Assembly (NCBI GenBank): GCA_945867725.1
Contig: CAMBJI010000045.1
Location: forward strand, 1-10,615
DNA length: 10,615 nt
Direction: 5' to 3'
From: Bordetella parapertussis
Lineage (GTDB): Bacteria; Pseudomonadota; Gammaproteobacteria; Burkholderiales; Burkholderiaceae_D
The position numbers were made by a program, and so were the translations under genes. Positions 1-7,022 of the stretch are shown piece after piece. The number at the start of each line of letters is the position of its first letter. Position 1 is the stretch's first letter. The notes below the pieces were generated by a model. The model saw only the letters and a program-made list of their open reading frames with translations. It had not been told where the DNA came from and did not search any database.

Positions 1-970
1 TGATCAGAGCACCAAACACCATCAGGTCCAGATGCGATGCCACTGCAGTGGAAATACCCAGCGCATGCGCCAGCACATTCAGCACGGTGGGCAGCAAGAC
101 AATAAATGCCGCACCAAGAAATGAACCCATCACCGATCCGAGTCCGCCGATGATCACCATGAACAGAATGCGGAATGAGAGATCGAGGTTGTACGCTTCC
201 GGTTCTACCGTACCCAGATAGGCATAGGCATAGAGAGCACCCGCCACGCCGCAATAAAATGAGCTGACGGCAAATGCCAGCAGCTTGGTGTGCATCAAGC
301 GTATGCCGATCACTTCTGCGGCAACGTCCATATCCCGTACCGCCATCCAGCAGCGGCCAATATTGGAGCGCACGAGATTTTTTGCCAGTAGCGCAAGCAG
401 GGCCACAATCCCCAGTACCAGCAAATACTTTGTCATTGGCGTATCAAATACAAAGCCGAGTATCTCAAGCTTTTGTGCCGTGATCACGCCAGATGAACTG
501 TAGTTGGTAAACCATTGGATCTTCGTCAGCGCCCACACCACGAAGAACTGCGTAGCCAGTGTCGATGCCGCCAGATAAAATCCGCGCACACGCAGGGAGG
601 GCAAGCCGAAAACAATACCCAGCGCAGCGGCGCACAGTCCGCCAAGAATAAATGCCAGCAGCAATGGAATATCGGGCACGCGCAGGATGAAATTGTAGGA
701 GGCGAATGCCCCCACCGCCATGAACGCTGCTGATCCTAGCGACAGTTGCCCTGCATAGCCGGTCAGTATGTTCAGGCCCAGTGCTGCCAGCGAAAAAATA
801 AGAAAAGGAATCAGGATTGCTGAAAACAAATAGGGTGTCGCAACCAGGGGCACCACGAAGAAGGCGAGCGCAAGCAACAGCAGCATGCCAATGCGGTCCT
901 GACGAATGGGAAAAATCTGCCCATCAGTTTCGTAGGTGGTTTTGAATTGTCCTGCTTCACGGTACAGCAT
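1..970 (-). CDS. livM: Branched-chain-amino-acid-type ABC transporter permease LivM, 3' end outside window
   Basis: This is one of the two inner-membrane permeases of a HAAT-family (branched-chain amino acid type) ABC importer. 323 codons are visible with no stop, so the C-terminus lies past the left edge. The ATG at 970 has GGGAG five bases upstream. A hydrophilic N-terminus (YREAGQFKTTY, then FPIRQDR, about residues 3-26) precedes the first membrane segment; I recall this extension from the ligase-associated Burkholderiales subgroup. Family hallmarks are GLNILTGYAGQLSLG at about residues 65-79, a cytoplasmic coupling loop containing RDMDVAAEVIGI, and IIGGLGSVMGSFLGA near the visible end. 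It is last in the visible operon, 144 bases after livH. The family is secure. The substrate is not: the adjacent acyl-CoA ligase argues for an organic, fatty or aromatic acid rather than leucine. Confidence 0.93.
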   Translation of the reverse strand, partial: MLYREAGQFKTTYETDGQIFPIRQDRIGMLLLLALAFFVVPLVATPYLFSAILIPFLIFSLAALGLNILTGYAGQLSLGSAAFMAVGAFASYNFILRVPDIPLLLAFILGGLCAAALGIVFGLPSLRVRGFYLAASTLATQFFVVWALTKIQWFTNYSSSGVITAQKLEILGFVFDTPMTKYLLVLGIVALLALLAKNLVRSNIGRCWMAVRDMDVAAEVIGIRLMHTKLLAFAVSSFYCGVAGALYAYAYLGTVEPEAYNLDLSFRILFMVIIGGLGSVMGSFLGAAFIVLLPTVLNVLAHALGISTAVASHLDLMVFGALI

Positions 971-1098
971 AAAAACTCCCTGAATCTTTCAAGCGTGAGT
1001 CTCAACCTACCAACGCTGTGGTGCAGGCGTGCAGCATGTTGAACGAAACACCTGCTTCACCCTTACTATCGGCCTAACGAGATAGGTTCTAAGCAGCG

Positions 1099-1114
1099 CG
1101 CATTTTTCAATGCG
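1099..1114 (-). other. GAAA-tetraloop hairpin just after livH, in the livH-livM gap
   Basis: Read on the minus strand, CGCATT-GAAA-AATGCG forms a perfect 6-bp stem capped by a GNRA-type loop, directly after the livH stop codon (1115-1117). No T-run follows, so it is not a typical intrinsic terminator. A second, weaker stem can form in the same 144-base gap between 1049-1055 and 1023-1029 (7 bp with one G-U pair). These structures could protect the upstream mRNA end or set the LivH:LivM ratio; that role is inference. I see no other gene in this gap. Confidence 0.45.
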
Positions 1115-2014
1115 TTAAATTCTTCGAATAATTTTTTCACCAAACAAACCTTCGGGTCGCACCAGCAAGAAGCCCAGCGCCAACACATAAGGGAACCAGC
1201 CCTCGATACCGCCACCTACAAACGGTCCGATATATACCTCAGCGAGTTTTTCAGATGAGCCGATGATGAGTCCGCCGATGATTGCGCCTGGCACGGAGGT
1301 AAAGCCACCGAGAATCAATACAGGCAGCGCCTTGAGCGCGACGAAGCTCAGCGAAAACTGCACGCCATTGCGTGATCCCCACAACAAGCCCGCGACCAGC
1401 GCGACAAATCCTGCTACCCCCCAAACAATGCCCCAGATCTGCTGCAAGGGAATCCCGACGGCGAGCGCTGCCTGGTGATCATCTGCCACGGCACGCAGTG
1501 CGCGACCGACCTTGGTGCGCGAGAAAAACAGCGCCAGTCCCGTCACCAGCAGCGCACAGATCGCAGCCGCAGTCACATCGAAGCGAGAGATCACGATATT
1601 GAAGGTATTCATCATGCTTTCTATGGGCACGTCTTCAATACCCAGATCCAGGCGCTTTACATCCGAGCCCCACATCAGCTGCGCCATACCTTCGATGAAA
1701 AATGTCAGACCTATCGTCGCCATGAAGAGCGAGATTTCCGGCTGGTTAACCAGAGGCCGTAATACAAAGCGTTCAATCGCCAGTCCCAGCAAGGCCATCA
1801 CACCGATGCTCACCAGAATGGCAGCCCATAGCGGCAGACCCAGCTCGGTCAGCGACACGCAAGTAAGTGCCGCGAAAAACACCATGGAGCCCTGCGCGAA
1901 ATTGAATACACCCGAGGCTTTATAAATCAGCACAAAGCCCAGCGCTACGAGCGCGTACATAATTCCGGAGAGCAGGCCTCCGATCAGGACTTCAAAGAAA
2001 AAATTCAGATTCAA
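1115..2014 (-). CDS. livH: Branched-chain-amino-acid-type ABC transporter permease LivH
   Basis: This is the second inner-membrane permease of the importer, 299 residues, the usual LivH length. The LivH signature is clear: IMYALVALGFVLIYKASGVFNFAQGSM at about residues 18-44 (cited only to locate it; key part is GVFNFAQG), the cytoplasmic loop LRAVADDHQAALAVGI at 173-188, and C-terminal RPEGLFGEK at 286-294. The start is a TTG at 2012-2014 that overlaps the livG stop codon by four bases (TTGA). It is preceded eight bases upstream by GGGAG inside livG, so translation is probably coupled to LivG. The next in-frame methionine is residue 19, inside the first membrane segment, which supports TTG. 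LivH should pair with LivM to form the translocation pore. Confidence 0.94.
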   Translation of the reverse strand: MNLNFFFEVLIGGLLSGIMYALVALGFVLIYKASGVFNFAQGSMVFFAALTCVSLTELGLPLWAAILVSIGVMALLGLAIERFVLRPLVNQPEISLFMATIGLTFFIEGMAQLMWGSDVKRLDLGIEDVPIESMMNTFNIVISRFDVTAAAICALLVTGLALFFSRTKVGRALRAVADDHQAALAVGIPLQQIWGIVWGVAGFVALVAGLLWGSRNGVQFSLSFVALKALPVLILGGFTSVPGAIIGGLIIGSSEKLAEVYIGPFVGGGIEGWFPYVLALGFLLVRPEGLFGEKIIRRI

Positions 2015-2814
2015 TGTGCGACTCCCAGATAAGCATTGATCACATCCTGATTGTTGCGAACTTCATCCGGCGTCCCATCGCCAATCTTCTTGCCGTAATC
2101 GAGTACCACCACCCGATCCGAGATGTCCATCACCACGCCCATATCGTGCTCGATCAGCACGATGGTTGTGCCGAATTGTTCATTCACGTCGAGAATGAAG
2201 CGGCACATGTCCTGCTTCTCTTCCACGTTCATGCCGGCCATGGGCTCATCCAGCAAAAGAATTTTTGGCTCGGCGGCCAATGCGCGGCCTAGCTCCACGC
2301 GTTTTTGCAGACCATAGGGCAGGCGGCCGACCGGTGTCTTGCGGATATGCTGAATCTCGAGGAAATCGATCACTTCCTCGACTTTCTTGCGATGTTCGAT
2401 TTCTTCGCGGCGGGCTGGGCCAATGTACAGTGCCTGCAGCAGAAAATTCGACTGCATTTTCAAATTACGGCCCGTCATGATGTTGTCCAAGACTGTCATG
2501 CCCTTAAATAGCGCGATGTTCTGAAATGTGCGCGCAATGCCGCTCTTCGCGGCCGCATGCGTGTCCATGTCATGTCGATGCTCGCCGCGATAGATGATTT
2601 CACCCTGCTGCGGTCGATACACGCCATTGATCACATTGAGCATGGAGCTTTTACCGGCGCCATTGGGTCCGATGATGGCGCGTATCTCATGCTCACGCAC
2701 ATCGAAAGAGATATCGGTCAGTGCACGCACGCCCCCAAATGCGAGCGAGATATTGCGCAGATCCAGAATGACCTCGCCAACTCGACGATTGTTATTGAAA
2801 TCTTCAGTCATCAT
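2011..2814 (-). CDS. livG: ABC transporter ATP-binding protein LivG
   Basis: This is one of the two cytoplasmic ATPases that drive a HAAT-family importer, 267 residues, normal for LivG. Visible motifs are Walker A GPNGAGKS (49-56), Q-loop Gln98 in RTFQNIALF, Walker B ILLLDE (185-190), and the switch His223 in IEHDM. The signature loop reads LPYGLQKRVELGRALA (from residue 165) where LSYGQQ is common in LivG; a Pro in place of the Ser is unusual but the rest fits. The start is the first of two adjacent ATG codons. The ATG overlaps the ligase stop as ATGA, so the two are translationally coupled. A partner LivF is not in the window and is expected downstream of livM. Confidence 0.95.
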   Translation of the reverse strand: MMTEDFNNNRRVGEVILDLRNISLAFGGVRALTDISFDVREHEIRAIIGPNGAGKSSMLNVINGVYRPQQGEIIYRGEHRHDMDTHAAAKSGIARTFQNIALFKGMTVLDNIMTGRNLKMQSNFLLQALYIGPARREEIEHRKKVEEVIDFLEIQHIRKTPVGRLPYGLQKRVELGRALAAEPKILLLDEPMAGMNVEEKQDMCRFILDVNEQFGTTIVLIEHDMGVVMDISDRVVVLDYGKKIGDGTPDEVRNNQDVINAYLGVAH

Positions 2815-4766
2815 GCCGCCTTGCGCGCTGGCGCAAAAGTTTTGACATCACGAATTTCCAGATCGGCGCTGATCATGCCCTGACGGCCATCTTCGAATTT
2901 CACTTGCGTCTCAATATATTGGCGTGCATTGCCTGCATACAGCGCATCAATCAGTACGGCATACTTTTCACCGATGAAGCGGCGGCGCACTTTGCGCGTG
3001 CGGGTCAGTTCATCATCATCAGGATCGAGCTCTTTATGCAGTATCAGGAAGCGATGAATTTGCGATCCTGCCAGTAGTGAGTCGTCAGCTAGATCGGCAT
3101 TGACCTTTTCCACGCATTCCGCAATCAATGCATACACCGCCGGTTGTGCGGCCAGATCGGTATAGCCGGTATAGGGCAGGTTGCGGCGTTCAGCCCAGTT
3201 GCCGACAGCTTCCATGTCAATGTTGATGAAGGTGTTGCATGCATTACGGCCATCACCGAACGCAACGGCTTCTTTGATGAAAGGGAAGAACTTCAACTTA
3301 TTTTCGATGTACTTTGGCGCGAACAATGTGCCATCAGCCATCTTGCCCACATCCTTGGCGCGGTCGATGATTTTCAGGTGACCATCGTTATCGAAAAATC
3401 CTGCATCACCGGTATGAAAATATCCGTTGCTATCGATCGCCTCAGCGGTGTCGTCCGGTTTTTTATAGTACGCAACCATCAGGCCAGGCGAGCGCACCAG
3501 AACTTCGCCGCTCTCGGCAATCTTGACTTCCACACCCTGCATAGGACGTCCGACCGTATCGAGTTTGACATCACCAGAACGCTGCATGCACACGGTCACG
3601 CAGGTTTCGGTCATGCCATACAGCTGCTTGAGATTGATGCCGATGGAGCGATAGAAATCGAACAGATCCGGACCAATTGCTTCGCCACCTGTATAGGCCA
3701 CGCGCACACGCGACATGCCCAGCACATTCTTCAGCGGGCCATAAATCAATAATTCACCGAGCGCATACAGCAACCTGTCGCTGAGAGAAACGCCAGATTT
3801 ACCATCGAGAAGTTTGAGTCCGACGCGACGCGCAACCCGCATGAAGTAATGGAAGATACCGCGCTTGATGGCACTGGCATCTTCGATGCGAATCATCACT
3901 TGCGTAAGAATATTTTCGTAAACGCGTGGTGGTCCAAAATAATAGGTCGGGCCAATTTCACGCAAATCGCTGGTGATCGTTGCGGGTGATTCCGGGCAGT
4001 TCAGGCAAAAGCCACTGAGGTGCGACATCGCAAAGGAATACAGAAAATCGCCCACCCAGGCCAAGGGCAAGTAGCACACTACTTCGTCGTCGGACGTGAG
4101 TCCGTCAAATGCAATCAGTGTCTTGCTGGTGGTAATCATCGCCGCATGGGAATGGCAGACGCCCTTGGGTTTCCCCGTGGTGCCTGATGTGTAAAGAATG
4201 ACCGCGATGTCATCAGGCCGTCCTGCGAGAACCTCATTCATGAAAAATGAAGCATGATTCTCGGCGTGCGTACGTCCCAGTGCCTGCACCTGCTCAAATG
4301 CGTGAAGACCGGCCTGCGCATAGTTACGCAATCCGCGTCCGTCGTCATAAATGATGTGCGAGAGACCCGGCACGGTTTCGCGGATTTCGAGCAGCTTGTC
4401 GACCTGCTCTTGATCTTCAACGACCGCGAAATCAATGCTGGCATTTTCCAGCACATAGGCCATATCGGCAGCAGGGGCGTCCTGATACAAGGGAACAGCA
4501 ACACCCCCCAGACATTGCGCAGCTGACATCGCCCAGTACAGACGTGGACGATTGTCGCCAATGACAGCGAGATTCATGCCGCGTTTAAATCCCAGCGCAG
4601 CGAGTCCACAGGCGAGCTGACGTATATGTTCGGCGGCTTCTGACCAGCTGGTGGTTTGCCATATACCCAGATCTTTTTCCCGAAACGCCGGCTTGTCGGC
4701 GCGTACTTGCGCGTGCTCAAGCAATAAGCGCGGAAACGTATCCGCTACGGAAGTTTGCCTCTCCAT
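2811..4766 (-). CDS. AMP-forming long-chain acyl-CoA synthetase-type ligase in an ABC importer operon
   Basis: A 651-residue ANL-superfamily enzyme expected to activate a carboxylic acid with ATP to an acyl-adenylate and then an acyl-CoA. Motifs in order: ATP-binding loop YTSGTTGKPKG (192-202), YGMTE (383-387), YFHTGD (449-454), the hinge region IDRAKDVGKMADG (467-479), and a C-terminal LTRTRKVRR (588-596) whose Lys592 fits the adenylation lysine. The length and the C-terminal form match the long-chain group (COG1022 type) rather than the ~560-residue FadD of E. coli. There is no signal peptide, so it should be cytoplasmic. It is the first gene of the ABC operon and overlaps livG by four bases. 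The ribosome site before ATG 4766 is weak. Acid import coupled to CoA trapping is the natural reading; the substrate cannot be read from sequence. Confidence 0.9.
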   Translation of the reverse strand: MERQTSVADTFPRLLLEHAQVRADKPAFREKDLGIWQTTSWSEAAEHIRQLACGLAALGFKRGMNLAVIGDNRPRLYWAMSAAQCLGGVAVPLYQDAPAADMAYVLENASIDFAVVEDQEQVDKLLEIRETVPGLSHIIYDDGRGLRNYAQAGLHAFEQVQALGRTHAENHASFFMNEVLAGRPDDIAVILYTSGTTGKPKGVCHSHAAMITTSKTLIAFDGLTSDDEVVCYLPLAWVGDFLYSFAMSHLSGFCLNCPESPATITSDLREIGPTYYFGPPRVYENILTQVMIRIEDASAIKRGIFHYFMRVARRVGLKLLDGKSGVSLSDRLLYALGELLIYGPLKNVLGMSRVRVAYTGGEAIGPDLFDFYRSIGINLKQLYGMTETCVTVCMQRSGDVKLDTVGRPMQGVEVKIAESGEVLVRSPGLMVAYYKKPDDTAEAIDSNGYFHTGDAGFFDNDGHLKIIDRAKDVGKMADGTLFAPKYIENKLKFFPFIKEAVAFGDGRNACNTFINIDMEAVGNWAERRNLPYTGYTDLAAQPAVYALIAECVEKVNADLADDSLLAGSQIHRFLILHKELDPDDDELTRTRKVRRRFIGEKYAVLIDALYAGNARQYIETQVKFEDGRQGMISADLEIRDVKTFAPARKAA

Positions 4767-5157
4767 GGGCTGTCATTCATTCTTTGTGGGGTTGGACGAC
4801 GCTGATGATTTGCTACGCCGATGTCAGGCGCAATCATAACCAGCTTGTGACTTAACGGTAGCGATTTAGATGAATATTTCACAAGCTTTCAATGTTGCGA
4901 CGCAGCATCCGGCGTGTTAATCCTACTCAAGTTCTGGAACCGCACGGGCTAATGGGAGTCAATCATCGAGAAAGCGCAGATCAAATAAACCCGCAAGCTT
5001 TTTTGTTCTGACAAAGTTATTCGACGGTTTTTATTTTCCGATTTCCCATCGCACCACTTTCCTGGCTTGCCATAAAACGGAGATTTATTCAGCGTCCTTA
5101 AATTCTGAGTGTCTGTTTGAAGAGCCGGAGACTTCCCTTTTCGTCAGGTATTACTTA
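4767..5157. other. Divergent intergenic region
   Basis: These 391 bases separate the minus-strand ligase-liv operon from the plus-strand gene remnant starting at 5158. I find no credible ORF and no convincing -35/-10 pair on either strand. It must nevertheless hold the operon promoter, since the ligase is the first gene in its direction. The only clear structured element is the inverted repeat at 4842-4887. The right part (about 4980-5110) is AT-richer and contains T-runs that are not preceded by a stem. Confidence 0.6.
4842..4887. promoter_or_regulatory. Perfect 9-bp inverted repeat upstream of the ligase-liv operon
   Basis: AGCTTGTGA at 4842-4850 and TCACAAGCT at 4879-4887 are exact reverse complements separated by 28 bases, lying 76-121 bases upstream of the ligase start. 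Centre-to-centre distance is 37 bases, about three and a half helical turns. It could be a paired operator site or, if transcribed, a long-loop leader hairpin. The TGTGA/TCACA cores resemble a CRP half-site pair, but the 28-base gap rules out a normal CRP site. The regulator is unknown. Confidence 0.4.
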
Positions 5158-5793
5158 ATGCCAATTAGACCGTTCCAGCTTTCGCTGCGTTTTATCCTGC
5201 CGCTGGCGTTGGTGATTGGGTTATCCGCTTTGATTCTGATACCTGTAATCGATGATCTGACCTAGCGCTGGTTTTTGCGTGACCTCGATACACGTGGGCA
5301 AATGGTGGCCGCGTCGATCCGAGAATCATTGATTGATTATGTAACGCTGCAAGACCCGGACGCGATGCAAGATCTACTTGAGCGTGCCGCTACCGATGGT
5401 CATCTGCTGGCGCTGGGTTTTTGCGATGTTACGGGCAATCTGAGGTATCGCAGCAGCGCATTACCGAACCAAATTGATTGTCGAGGCGCTGTGTCATCGG
5501 CAATGCGCATCAGTGAAGTGGTATTGGAACAGGGTGGAATTTCTCTGGGCAAGCTTTTGCTTGTGCAAGACACGGACTTTATCCAGCGCCGTAGTGATGA
5601 ATTCCGTTTCTATCTTTCGGTGGTTTTTTTGCTGATGTTCCTCGTGATTTCTGCATTGGGCGTGTGGATTGCGCACTGGAGCTGGCTCGGTTGGGTGAGT
5701 GCACTCAAAAATTTTTTGCGACTTGAAACTTCTTCGCCGGCAGGTCGCGCGACACCGCCTGAATTTCTCCCGCTGGTCGGTGATCTGCGTGCG
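5158..5793 (+). pseudogene. 5' fragment of a membrane-anchored trehalose-6-phosphate-synthase-like gene, broken
   Basis: The frame opens at ATG 5158 and shows a first membrane segment (residues ~10-31, RFILPLALVIGLSALILIPV), then an in-frame TAG at 5263-5265 (codon 36). Past the TAG come RWFLRDLDTRG, a ~110-residue presumed periplasmic sensor part with LGFCDVTGNL, IQRRS, a second membrane segment at ~149-174, and LPLVGDLRA ending at residue 212. This pattern matches, from memory, the N-terminal sensor region of betaproteobacterial trehalose-6-phosphate synthases, whose glycosyltransferase domain would follow. That domain is absent: at about 5790-5797 the sequence switches to a barrel-protein 3' end in another frame. 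A TTG at 5275 could restart translation, but the product would end at 5847 with a nonsense tail. Two lesions (amber and truncation) make this a dead gene. The family assignment is the less certain part. Confidence 0.7.
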
Positions 5794-5794
5794 C

Positions 5795-5896
5795 CTTACG
5801 AAAGAAATTGCTGGTGTAGCCGAATATCAATACTTCGGAAAATTTAATGATGTCAAGGCGAGTGCGCTTACTTTTGGATTGACATATGGGTTTTAG
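5795..5896 (+). pseudogene. 3' remnant of a third outer-membrane barrel paralogue
   Basis: In the +2 frame, from LTKEIAG to the TAG at 5894-5896, the translation reads TKEIAGVAEYQYFGKFND and then KASALTFGLTYGF. This lines up without gaps with the C-termini of the two intact barrel proteins downstream (TKEIAGTVEYQYFGKVEQ, ending KISALTVGVKYGF). Similarity starts abruptly at about 5797; everything 5' of it belongs to the trehalose-synthase-like fragment. Only the last ~33 codons survive, including the terminal Phe of the outer-membrane insertion signal, with no start codon or signal peptide. Many third-position differences from the intact copies suggest an old paralogue rather than a recent partial copy. 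Confidence 0.85.
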
Positions 5897-5995
5897 TGAC
5901 GTGTCTCTTCGAACTGTTTTATCAAGGTCTGGTATGGGGCGTTTCAGGGTGAGAAATTGCAAATGGCACACATGATTGCGTGATGAGAGATAAAT

Positions 5996-6025
5996 TTTTC
6001 TGCCCGCAAATTGTTTATGTATAAA
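5996..6025 (+). promoter_or_regulatory. Predicted sigma70-type promoter of the first barrel gene
   Basis: TTTTCT (5996-6001), an 18-base spacer and TATAAA (6020-6025). The element recurs at exactly the same distance from the start codon before the second barrel gene (TTGTCT, 18 bases, TATAAA at 6944-6973), and the spacer shares the bases GCAAA. Conservation between the two copies is the main support; the -35 box alone is weak. It would give a leader of about 120 bases. Confidence 0.55.
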
Positions 6026-6074
6026 AGCGTCATTTTTTTGCAACTCACTGATCATTAATCGGTCAGTAGTTTCA

Positions 6075-6151
6075 TAGAATCCGGACCGTCCCTCAAGGAC
6101 CGGTAAGACGAAGTATCAGCTGACCTTAAATTTACAGAAGAGGAAATCAAA
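6075..6151 (+). promoter_or_regulatory. Conserved 5' leader of the first barrel gene
   Basis: Three blocks are shared with the leader of the second barrel gene at identical distances from the ATG: TAGAATCCG (6075-6083), a small hairpin with stem GTCC/GGAC (6088-6091 with 6097-6100) extended past a bulged C at 6101, and the palindrome TCAGCTGA (6116-6123). The hairpin loop differs (CTCAA here, GTTTT in the other copy) while the stem is kept. AGAGGA at 6139-6144 is a good ribosome site seven bases before the ATG. The leader may be a post-transcriptional control region, as is common for outer-membrane protein mRNAs, but no specific small RNA can be named. Confidence 0.5.
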
Positions 6152-6664
6152 ATGCATAAAAGATTTTTCGTTGCGTTCCTGGGCGCAGCATTGGTGATGC
6201 CTTTGGCAGCTCATGCAGAGGGAAGTTACTTCAAGGCAGGTGTCGGTGAGTCAGAGTACAAAGCCTCAGGTACCACTGAAAACAAAACGGCGGTAACTGT
6301 CGCCTATGGTTTTGCGGTGGATAAAAATTTCGACGTTGAACTGGGTTATGCCAATTTAGGAAAATTTAAAGACACTAGTGGTTCACTGCAAGCGCAGAGT
6401 ATTTATATCGCAGGTGTTGGCAACCTACCTTTGACGGCTGCATTTTCGGCATTCGGTAAAGTGGGAGTTGCAGTAAATCAATTTGAAACCACAGTCACTG
6501 GGGCCGGCGGAACAACAGAAACAAAAGCCCGCGCGTTGCTGGGCCTGGGTCTCGCTTACAACTTCACCAAGGAAATCGCAGGAACGGTCGAGTATCAGTA
6601 TTTCGGGAAAGTGGAGCAAGTAAAAATCAGTGCGTTGACTGTTGGCGTCAAGTACGGTTTCTGA
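6152..6664 (+). CDS. Small outer-membrane beta-barrel protein, copy 1
   Basis: A 170-residue precursor with a clear Sec signal peptide: positive MHKR, a hydrophobic core, and a likely cut after AHA (residue 22). The mature ~148 residues begin EGSYFKAGVG and consist of alternating hydrophobic/polar stretches typical of an 8-stranded barrel of the OmpA-transmembrane/OmpX-like or opacity-protein type. Strands such as VTVAYGFAV, FDVELGYANLG and SIYIAGVGNLPL are visible. The last residues, ISALTVGVKYGF, form a C-terminal barrel-assembly signal ending in Phe. There is no OmpA peptidoglycan-binding domain. Its paralogue (7100-7618) is largely identical in strands and C-terminus but differs around residues 35-45 and 108-120, probably surface loops. 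It has its own promoter and terminator. Its exact function is unknown. Confidence 0.88.
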   Translation: MHKRFFVAFLGAALVMPLAAHAEGSYFKAGVGESEYKASGTTENKTAVTVAYGFAVDKNFDVELGYANLGKFKDTSGSLQAQSIYIAGVGNLPLTAAFSAFGKVGVAVNQFETTVTGAGGTTETKARALLGLGLAYNFTKEIAGTVEYQYFGKVEQVKISALTVGVKYGF

Positions 6665-6677
6665 CAACTTGTCTCGT

Positions 6678-6715
6678 AGGGGATGGTGCTCAAAGCACCG
6701 TCCCCTTTGTTATTT
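6678..6715 (+). terminator. Intrinsic terminator of barrel gene copy 1
   Basis: AGGGGATGGTGCT (6678-6690), a 3-base loop CAA, and AGCACCGTCCCCT (6694-6706) form a 13-bp stem with a single G-U pair, followed by TTTGTTATTT. It lies 14 bases past the stop codon. This makes copy 1 a separate transcription unit from copy 2. Confidence 0.9.
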
Positions 6716-6827
6716 ATATGAGCATGTTTTTGATTTCTACTGAAATCCATGCCGAACTCATTGAATAATCTCGCTGCCAGGTGAGATGCACTCGGTGAGG
6801 CATTACGCCAGATTGACCTGGCAATCT

Positions 6828-6866
6828 TCCTATCACCTCTGCCTATCGCCTCTTCCTATCCCATCT
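6828..6866. repeat. Three imperfect 13-bp tandem repeats between the barrel genes
   Basis: TCCTATCACCTCT (6828-6840), GCCTATCGCCTCT (6841-6853) and TCCTATCCCATCT (6854-6866) are contiguous units sharing CCTATC and a C/T-rich tail. They lie in the ~230-base stretch between the copy 1 terminator and the copy 2 promoter, which otherwise holds no ORF I can support. An 8-bp inverted repeat, TGCCAGGT (6775-6782) with ACCTGGCA (6816-6823), sits just upstream. Neither element is present before copy 1. Slippage-generated spacer DNA or a protein-binding array are both possible. Confidence 0.55.
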
Positions 6867-6943
6867 CTAACACTCATCTTCGCCGAATGTCTGCGGGCGT
6901 AGCTTTGGATGTATGTCGCACAACTAGTTGCCGAAAAACAGGT

Positions 6944-6973
6944 TTGTCTGTACGCAAAGTAGCCGAATATAAA
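6944..6973 (+). promoter_or_regulatory. Predicted sigma70-type promoter of the second barrel gene
   Basis: TTGTCT (6944-6949), an 18-base spacer and TATAAA (6968-6973), 156 and 132 bases upstream of the ATG, exactly as in copy 1. This -35 box is closer to TTGACA than that of copy 1 (TTTTCT), so copy 2 may be transcribed more strongly, other factors being equal. Confidence 0.6.
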
Positions 6974-7022
6974 TTCGTCTTTTTTTTGCAACTTATTAAT
7001 ACGCATTGATATTTCTCTTTCG

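Noticed and set aside
3144..3752. 202-codon open frame on the plus strand
   Set aside because: It lies wholly antisense to the conserved C-terminal half of the acyl-CoA ligase and shows no recognisable motif; it is a shadow of that gene's codon use.
4842..4887. CRP binding site from TGTGA and TCACA
   Set aside because: CRP needs six bases between these cores; here they are about 28 bases apart.
4986..5010. Terminator at the T-run near 5000
   Set aside because: No stem of useful length precedes the T-run, and no gene ends there.
5263..5265. TAG decoded as pyrrolysine or suppressed as a regulated readthrough
   Set aside because: The gene is also truncated and frameshifted 3' of this codon, so simple decay explains the stop.
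5705..6055. 116-codon open frame on the minus strand
   Set aside because: It crosses the recombination junction, the barrel remnant and the promoter of barrel copy 1 in antisense; no family features.
6038..6080. TTGCAA and TAGAAT as -35 and -10 of barrel copy 1
   Set aside because: They are 31 bases apart, too far for sigma70. The TTTTCT/TATAAA pair upstream has proper spacing and is matched in copy 2.
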